This document shows, piece after piece, positions 59,309-64,000 of a DNA stretch of 64,000 nucleotides (its first letter is position 1; the number at the start of each line of letters is the position of its first letter). The notes below the pieces were generated by a model. It worked only from the letters and a program-made list of their open reading frames with translations. It searched no databases and had not been told where the DNA came from. The stretch spans positions 160,539-224,538 of the forward strand of contig NZ_UNRG01000005.1 in NCBI RefSeq assembly GCF_900537115.1, written 5' to 3'. Source of the DNA: Arthrobacter sp. Alg241-R88 (lineage in GTDB: Bacteria > Actinomycetota > Actinomycetes > Actinomycetales > Micrococcaceae). The position numbers were made by a program, and so were the translations under genes.

Positions 59309-60139
59309 CTAGGCCACCGAGCCGGACTCGAGCGCGGCGCGCAACTGGCGCACCGCCGTCGTGCCGCCTGCCATAAACCATTCCAGGCCGTTCACCCGGA
59401 CAGTATCCACCGCACCGCCGGCCGCACGGACGATTGCCTTTCCCGGCAGCCAGTCCCACTCCGGGCAGCTGTGCTGGAACCAACATCCGAGCTGCCCGTC
59501 AGCTACCCGGCCGAGGTCGCAGGAGCCCGAACCGAGCATCCGCAAGGCGGCGGCAGAGGTGGCAGCCGCATGCCAGGGCATGGCGCAGAGTGGGTCCATG
59601 AGCCAACTGGGGTGGATGTAGGTGGCAGCCCCGAGCTCGGCTACGGCAGTGCCGTTGCGCGCCCCTCTGTCCTCGTGGAACACCGTCAGGGGTTCGCCAT
59701 TCAGGGTGGAAGGATGCGCCCTGCCGCCCAGCCAGAGCTTGTCTTCCTCCGGCTGGAAAATGGCACCGAGCACCACGTCGGAGGAATCCTTCAGCGCGAT
59801 GGCCGAGCACCAGTACGTGGATCCATGCAGGAAGTTGTAGGTGCCGTCCACAGGGTCGATGACCCAGGTGCGTCCGCTGGTCCCGTGCACCGAGGCGCCT
59901 TCCTCCCCGAGGATCCCGTCCGCGGGACGGCAGCGCTGCAGCTGTTCCAGCACGTAGGCCTCGGCGGCGTGGTCCGCAGCGGTCACCACATCCGAGATGG
60001 ACGTCTTCTGCTCCGACTGCAGGCCTGCCATCCGCATGAGCAGCGCCAGCTGCCCGGCTTCGCGGACCAGGGCTGCAGCCAGCTGGTAGTCGTCCAAGGA
60101 GGGGTCGAGTTCAACAGCACTGTGCCGGCCAATGGTCAT
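59309..60139 (-). CDS. Inositol monophosphatase family protein
   Basis: 276 aa, Mg2+/Li+-sensitive phosphatase fold. Motifs: DVVTAADHAAEAYV, GILGEEGASVHG, TWVIDPVDGTYNFLHG and EWDWLPGKAIVRAAGGAV. May act on inositol-1-phosphate, histidinol phosphate or PAP. TAAACT 6 nt before the ATG indicates a leaderless promoter back-to-back with that of the next gene. Convergent to nothing; follows pcrA's 5' side. Confidence 0.9.
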   Translation of the reverse strand: MTIGRHSAVELDPSLDDYQLAAALVREAGQLALLMRMAGLQSEQKTSISDVVTAADHAAEAYVLEQLQRCRPADGILGEEGASVHGTSGRTWVIDPVDGTYNFLHGSTYWCSAIALKDSSDVVLGAIFQPEEDKLWLGGRAHPSTLNGEPLTVFHEDRGARNGTAVAELGAATYIHPSWLMDPLCAMPWHAAATSAAALRMLGSGSCDLGRVADGQLGCWFQHSCPEWDWLPGKAIVRAAGGAVDTVRVNGLEWFMAGGTTAVRQLRAALESGSVA

Positions 60140-60145
60140 GGCTTC

Positions 60146-60151
60146 AGTTTA
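60146..60151 (-). promoter_or_regulatory. -10 box (TAAACT) of the phosphatase gene
   Basis: Minus-strand TAAACT, 6 nt before the ATG at 60139. Confidence 0.5.
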
Positions 60152-60159
60152 TGGGGCGG

Positions 60160-60165
60160 GATAAT
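60160..60165 (+). promoter_or_regulatory. -10 box (GATAAT) of the divergent membrane-protein gene
   Basis: GATAAT 6 nt before the ATG at 60172; only 8 nt separate it from the opposite -10 box. Confidence 0.5.
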
Positions 60166-60171
60166 GGTGCC

Positions 60172-60804
60172 ATGGCCAAAACCCCTGCCCAGCGGATCAA
60201 GAAGCACGGCTCCAAGGCGGCTGTCCCGCAGCACCACCTCCCGCCCGTGGTCAATCCCACCACGGCACGCACGCCGCAGAAGGCCGAAAACAACGGCAAC
60301 CTCATCCTGATCGCCGGCGTGGTGGCCAGCCTGTTCCTGTTCTGGTACCTCCACCTGCTGACGCTTGACCAGCTGCGGCAGCTCTCCGGCGGCCTGGCCA
60401 TGCCGGATTCGCTGGTCGGCGGGTTCGACCCGGCCTACATCAACCAGCTGCACCCGGCCATGAATGAGGAAGCCCGCGGCCAGCTCAACTACGTCCACAA
60501 GACGGCCGGCACCCTGTTCCCGCTGATCTTCGGGTTCACCTGGCTGCTGCTGATCGGGACGAGCGTGGCCAGGAAAGCCGTGCGCTGGGCTTTGTGGGCG
60601 CTCCCCCTGCTGTTTGTGGTGGCCCGGCTTTGGGGCAACGCCGCCATCGACGGCATGCTGGCAACGGAAACGCCTGACGCCGGCCAGGTCGCCCTGGCCT
60701 CAGGCCTCACCGTCGCCGGCTGGGTCCTGCTGGTCCTGAGCCTGCTGGCCGGGGCTGCGGCGGTGCTTCTGCGGGCGCGGAAGCCCAGAGACCACGAAGC
60801 CTAA
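60172..60804 (+). CDS. Hypothetical membrane protein, 210 aa
   Basis: Starts MAKTPAQRIKKHGSKAAVPQHH, a basic cytoplasmic N-terminus. Four predicted helices follow (NLILIAGVVASLFLFWYLHLL; FPLIFGFTWLLLIGTSVA; RWALWALPLLFVVARLWG; VALASGLTVAGWVLLVLSLLAGAAAV) with a hydrophilic loop between helix 1 and 2. No family recognised. ATG selected from the -10 box position. Its stop overlaps the convergent DUF998 gene by 4 nt. Confidence 0.75.
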   Translation: MAKTPAQRIKKHGSKAAVPQHHLPPVVNPTTARTPQKAENNGNLILIAGVVASLFLFWYLHLLTLDQLRQLSGGLAMPDSLVGGFDPAYINQLHPAMNEEARGQLNYVHKTAGTLFPLIFGFTWLLLIGTSVARKAVRWALWALPLLFVVARLWGNAAIDGMLATETPDAGQVALASGLTVAGWVLLVLSLLAGAAAVLLRARKPRDHEA

Positions 60805-61568
60805 AGCCGCTGGCCAACTGCGGCAGCAGCCCTGACCTGCTTCCGGTGCCGATGCACCCGCTGCGCTATAACCAAACCGGCGGTGGCCATCCCCACGGTC
60901 ACCGGGTAGCCCATAAGCCGCTCCAGGGTGCCTGGTTCCGGCACATGCATGCCGGTCAGGCCGCCCGTTACCAGGGCGGCAGCGGACACGGTGCCGCAGG
61001 CCAGGATGAACCAGGCCATCGCTGTCTTCCGCAGCCAGAGGAAACCCAGGACCAACAGGGCGACCGCCCCGGCAATGAAGTACATGACTGCGCCGGCCAT
61101 GTGCCAGCCGGAGCCAACATCCTCCGGCACCAGTCCCACAATCACCGTTCCGGCTCCCGCCGTTCCTGTCAGCACCCGCACGGCCACCGCGGCCAGCCAA
61201 GGTGCCCGACGGCCCGGCCGGACCCGGGCGCCGGCCAGGGCAGCCACACACAGCAGCCCCGAGCTCAGGAGCAGCGCCCCCAGCAGCATCCCCAGCCCCT
61301 GGACCACGAACGATGCGTTCATCAGCCAGTTCAGCGGGGAACACACCTCCCGGCCGTCAAAGACGCCGCAGTTGATGGCCCCGAGGTCGCTGATGTAGCC
61401 GGTGCGCAGGTCATAGGGCCGGGGACCGGCCCAGGCGCCAATCACCGCCGCCTCCGCCGCAAAATACTGCAGCACGCTGAGCACGGACCAGGCACCGATG
61501 TACTGCCGGGTGGAGGTGGTGTCCGGGATGAACGCCACGGATTGGGCGGCGGACGGCGCTGAACTCAT
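60801..61568 (-). CDS. DUF998 family membrane protein
   Basis: 255 aa, six to seven transmembrane helices. GYISDLGAINCGVF...CSPLNWLMNASFVVQGLGMLLGALLL matches DUF998 (YISDLG, SPxxWxMNxSF). Function unknown. On the minus strand TACGCT lies 6 nt before the ATG, again a leaderless arrangement. Divergent from tRNA-Arg. Confidence 0.85.
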   Translation of the reverse strand: MSSAPSAAQSVAFIPDTTSTRQYIGAWSVLSVLQYFAAEAAVIGAWAGPRPYDLRTGYISDLGAINCGVFDGREVCSPLNWLMNASFVVQGLGMLLGALLLSSGLLCVAALAGARVRPGRRAPWLAAVAVRVLTGTAGAGTVIVGLVPEDVGSGWHMAGAVMYFIAGAVALLVLGFLWLRKTAMAWFILACGTVSAAALVTGGLTGMHVPEPGTLERLMGYPVTVGMATAGLVIAQRVHRHRKQVRAAAAVGQRL

Positions 61569-61574
61569 GCTTTG

Positions 61575-61580
61575 AGCGTA
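61575..61580 (-). promoter_or_regulatory. Candidate -10 box (TACGCT) of the DUF998 gene
   Basis: Minus-strand TACGCT, 6 nt before the ATG at 61568; it fits TANNNT. Confidence 0.35.
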
Positions 61581-61651
61581 GTACGGCTCCGCACCTTGTA
61601 TGCTTGTATCCGTGTCCGGCCGGACCGGCCTTGCCGATCCATCGGATGCCC

Positions 61652-61724
61652 GCCCTCGTAGCTCAGTGGATAGAGCACGGCTCTCCTAAAGCCGGTGTCG
61701 TTGGTTCGATTCCAATCGAGGGCA
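61652..61724 (+). tRNA. tRNA-Arg (anticodon CCT)
   Basis: Complete cloverleaf: acceptor GCCCTCG/CGAGGGC, D arm GCTC...GAGC, anticodon stem CGGCT/AGCCG with loop CTCCTAA (anticodon CCT, reads AGG), T arm GTTGG-TTCGATT-CCAAT, discriminator A. CCA is not encoded. The next CDS starts 2 nt after the tRNA. Confidence 0.97.
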
Positions 61725-61725
61725 C

Positions 61726-62205
61726 TTGAACTTTCCTTCTTCTGCGGAGTTCAATCTCCGCTCCTACCTGCTCGGCCGAACGGCAAATGGGCACGCCGGG
61801 CAGTGGACCGTCCAGCGGGACCTGCTGGACCGGACGAACGGCACCCGCGGAACCTTCTCCGGCGTCGTGCATTTTGTCCCCACGGACGACGGCGGCCTGG
61901 CCCTCCGGGAGGAAGGCACCGTGCGCTGGCCCACCTTCACCGGCCCCGCCTCCCGGGAATACCTGTTGAAGACCACGGACCGGCCCGATGCCCTGGACGT
62001 ACTCTTCCCGGACGGACGCCCTTTCCACACCATGAGCTTCACGCCGGAGGCCAACCTGGACCAGCACTGGTGCGCTCCCGACACGTACCGCGTAACGTAC
62101 TCCTACGAGGGCCCCCGCAGCTTCAGCTACAGCTGGGACGTGCAGGGGCCGCGGAAGGACCTCCTGCTGAGCTCGCGCCTGGTGCGGCAGGAGCAGGACG
62201 CATGA
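61726..62205 (+). CDS. DUF6314 family protein
   Basis: 159 aa. FNLRSYLLGR, WTVQRDLLDR, GTFSGVVHFV, LREEGTVRW and PDTYRVTYSYEGPRSFSYSWDVQGPRKDLLL fit DUF6314, a predicted beta-barrel of unknown function. The only start that keeps the N-terminal region is TTG at 61726, right behind the tRNA gene. A GAGG that could act as Shine-Dalgarno lies inside the tRNA 3' acceptor strand (61718-61721). It overlaps the Nudix gene by ATGA, so it is translationally coupled. Confidence 0.8.
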   Translation: MNFPSSAEFNLRSYLLGRTANGHAGQWTVQRDLLDRTNGTRGTFSGVVHFVPTDDGGLALREEGTVRWPTFTGPASREYLLKTTDRPDALDVLFPDGRPFHTMSFTPEANLDQHWCAPDTYRVTYSYEGPRSFSYSWDVQGPRKDLLLSSRLVRQEQDA

Positions 62206-62624
62206 AAAACCGCATCGTGGTCTCCGCCGTCTGCGTCTTCGACAACGCCGGCCGCCTCCTGACCGTGCGGAAGCGCGGCACCTCCATGTTTATGCACCCC
62301 GGCGGCAAGCCCGAAGTTTGGGAAACGGCCGTGCAGGCTGCAGCGCGGGAACTGGCCGAAGAGGTGGGCATTGTCCTTGATCCAGCCGACCTGCAACTGA
62401 TGGGCGTCTGGATTGCGGACGCCGCAAACGAGGCCGCCACGGACATCGAAGCCACCGTGTTCCTGGCGCCGGGCACATGGGACGCCCATCCATCCGCCGA
62501 GATAGCGGAGATCCGCTGGCTGGAACCCGGCGGCGAACTGCCGCAGGACCTCGCACCGCTGCTGACCGAGCACATCCTGCCGGAACTCGCGGCCAGGGCT
62601 CACACCGTGTGGACGGAAGGCTAA
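62202..62624 (+). CDS. Nudix hydrolase
   Basis: 140 aa. MKNRIVVSAVCVFDNAGRLLTVRKRGTSMFMHPGG, then the Nudix box GGKPEVWETAVQAAARELAEEVGI (G-x5-E-x7-REL-x-EEVGI) with all catalytic Glu present. It hydrolyses a nucleoside-diphosphate-linked or oxidised nucleotide substrate. ATG overlaps the DUF6314 stop. Convergent with the ABC exporter gene, overlapping by 4 nt. Confidence 0.93.
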   Translation: MKNRIVVSAVCVFDNAGRLLTVRKRGTSMFMHPGGKPEVWETAVQAAARELAEEVGIVLDPADLQLMGVWIADAANEAATDIEATVFLAPGTWDAHPSAEIAEIRWLEPGGELPQDLAPLLTEHILPELAARAHTVWTEG

Positions 62625-64000
62625 AACTCGGGAACTGCTTCCTGGGCCACTGCCGTGGCTTCGGCAAACTGCGTCCGGTATAGCTCGGCGTAGCGGCCGT
62701 CAGCGGCCAGGAGTTCGGTGTGGGTGCCCCGCTCCACAATCCGGCCGTCCTCCACCACGAGGATTGCGTCAGCGGCACGGACAGTGGACAAGCGGTGTGC
62801 GATGACGACGGCGGTGCGCCCCTCGAGTGCGGCGCCCAAGGCAGCCTGCACGGCGGCCTCGTTGGTGGAGTCCAGCGCGGCCGTCGCCTCATCGAGGATG
62901 ACCACGCGGGGCTGGGCGATGAGCAGCCGGGCGATGGTGAGCCGTTGCCTTTCGCCACCGGAGAGCCGGTAGCCGCGTTCACCCACCACCGTGTCCAGTC
63001 CATCGGGCAGGGAGCGGATCATGGCTTCAAGCCGCGCCTGCCGGATGGCCTCCCACATGTCCGCTTCCGTGGCATCGGGCTTTGCGAGCCGGAGGTTGGA
63101 GGCGATGGTTTCGTGGAAGAGGTGGCCGTCCTGCGTCACCATGCCCAGGGTGTCCCGCAGCGAGTCAAAGGTGGCGTCGCGCAGGTCCAGCCCGGTTCCG
63201 GCAGTGGTTCCGCCCAGGCGCACGGCGCCAAAGTCCACGTCGTAGAGCCGGGCCAGCAGTTGGGCGATAGTCGATTTCCCGGCACCGGAGGATCCCACCA
63301 GTGCCACCGTCTGGCCTGGTTCGACGCGGAAGCTGATGCCGTGCAGCACTTCCTCCCCGCCGCGGGTGTCCAGCGTGGACACCTCCTCCAGGGAGGCCAG
63401 TGAAACCTTGTCAGCGGAAGGATAGGCGAAGCGGACGTCGTCGAACTCCACCGAGACTGGCCCGGGCGGAACAGCTACAGCGCCGGGTTTCTCCTGGATC
63501 AGGGGTTTGAGGTCCAGGATTTCAAAGACCCGCTCGAAGCTCACCAGGGCACTCATGATCTCCACCCGGGCATTGGACAGGGCCGTCAGCGGGGCATACA
63601 GCCGGGTGAGAAGCAGGGCCAGCACCACAACGTCGCCTGCCGCCAGCTGGCCGGTAATGGCGAACCAACCACCCAGCCCGTACACCAGGGCGAGGGCGAG
63701 CGCGGAGACCAGCGTCAGGGCTGTCACGAAGGTGAACTGCAGCATCGCGGTCCGGACGCCGATGTCGCGCACGCGGCCGGCGCGGACGGCGAACTCGCGG
63801 GATTCCTCGTCCGGGCGGCCGAAGAGCTTGACCAGGGTGGCGCCGGGGGCGGAGAAGCGCTCCGTCATCTGGGTGCCCATGGCTGCATTGTGCTCTGCCG
63901 CCTCTCGGCGCAGGTCGGCGAGTTTGGAGCCCATCCGCCGCGCGGGGATGAGGAAGACCGGCAGCAGGAGCATGGCCAGGAGTGTCACCTGCCAGGACGT
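62621..64000 (-). CDS. ABC transporter ATP-binding/permease protein (5' end outside window)
   Basis: About 459 residues visible; the frame runs off the right edge. Last transmembrane helices of the exporter domain (LLAMLLLPVFLIPARRMG; FVTALTLVSALALALVYGLGG) and a full nucleotide-binding domain: Walker A VGSSGAGKST, signature LSGGERQRL, Walker B VVILDEATAALD and IAHRLST. All ATPase motifs are canonical, so it may work as a homodimer. The N-terminal helices lie beyond 64000. Substrate unknown. Confidence 0.93.
   Translation of the reverse strand, partial: TSWQVTLLAMLLLPVFLIPARRMGSKLADLRREAAEHNAAMGTQMTERFSAPGATLVKLFGRPDEESREFAVRAGRVRDIGVRTAMLQFTFVTALTLVSALALALVYGLGGWFAITGQLAAGDVVVLALLLTRLYAPLTALSNARVEIMSALVSFERVFEILDLKPLIQEKPGAVAVPPGPVSVEFDDVRFAYPSADKVSLASLEEVSTLDTRGGEEVLHGISFRVEPGQTVALVGSSGAGKSTIAQLLARLYDVDFGAVRLGGTTAGTGLDLRDATFDSLRDTLGMVTQDGHLFHETIASNLRLAKPDATEADMWEAIRQARLEAMIRSLPDGLDTVVGERGYRLSGGERQRLTIARLLIAQPRVVILDEATAALDSTNEAAVQAALGAALEGRTAVVIAHRLSTVRAADAILVVEDGRIVERGTHTELLAADGRYAELYRTQFAEATAVAQEAVPEF

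Overview
This window looks like chromosomal DNA of a high-GC actinobacterium of the Micrococcaceae, most likely Arthrobacter or Pseudarthrobacter. The pointers are the C-terminal tail of a DUF222/HNH protein at the left edge, a DUF6318-type lipoprotein, DUF6314 and DUF998 proteins, a Corynebacterium/Arthrobacter-style inositol cluster, many GTG/TTG starts, and many TANNNT boxes placed 6-7 nt before ATG (leaderless transcription). There is no prophage, insertion sequence, CRISPR array or rRNA; one tRNA-Arg(CCT) is present.

Layout. 1-5.4 kb: end of a DUF222/HNH gene with a 15-bp tandem repeat, an isocitrate lyase/PEP mutase-family enzyme, a DUF2071 protein, small hypotheticals and the RNA-binding protein Tex. 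5.5-11 kb: an old-yellow-enzyme reductase, a secreted PKD-like protein with a lipoprotein partner, a PPOX-fold protein, an orphan Vsr endonuclease and a secreted GH26-like glycosidase with a TIG domain. 11-14 kb: a two-component system (histidine kinase and response regulator) with an Hpt-like protein that lacks the phospho-accepting histidine. 14-17.7 kb: a type IV McrBC restriction pair. 17.8-24.8 kb: a heterodimeric ABC exporter operon with a thioesterase, then a DHA2 drug exporter with its MarR repressor. 25-30.4 kb: a ureohydrolase, a TPP-dependent decarboxylase-type enzyme, an XRE-cupin regulator and a sodium symporter, which together suggest catabolism of a guanidino compound. 30.4-34.3 kb: a small acidic protein, a ferritin-fused VIT1/CCC1 metal transporter, a secreted matrixin-type protease and a LOG-like protein.

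34.4-52.5 kb is a myo-inositol regulon. A plus-strand arm carries a GntR regulator, iolB, a LacI regulator and a TIM-barrel isomerase. A long minus-strand operon runs iolC, a Cgl0159-type aldolase, iolD, iolA, iolE, iolG, iolH, iolT, and a second sugar porter lies at the left. Transport by the two porters feeds IolG (dehydrogenase), IolE (dehydratase), IolD (ring hydrolysis), IolB (isomerase), IolC (kinase), the aldolase and IolA, giving acetyl-CoA and dihydroxyacetone phosphate. Two operator families are visible: a LacI palindrome TTAGAGCGCTCTAA before iolT and the 38.9-kb isomerase, and a TGTMCTRWCA motif before the GntR gene, iolC and a tautomerase gene. An efflux MFS/MarR pair is embedded in the cluster.

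52.6-64 kb: an ArsR/SRPBCC pair, sucCD, a lipoprotein, PcrA/UvrD helicase, an inositol-monophosphatase-family enzyme, membrane proteins, tRNA-Arg, DUF6314, a Nudix hydrolase and a truncated ABC exporter.

Most noteworthy: two homologous 65-nt nested stem-loops after minus-strand genes (34.3 and 53.5 kb) whose differences preserve base pairing; the His-less Hpt; a McrC with Asn in place of the acidic residue of the nuclease DXK motif; a tautomerase that appears to belong to the inositol regulon; a probable ketoarginine/guanidinobutyrate module; and a CDS whose start lies 2 nt after a tRNA gene, so its only Shine-Dalgarno would be inside the tRNA.
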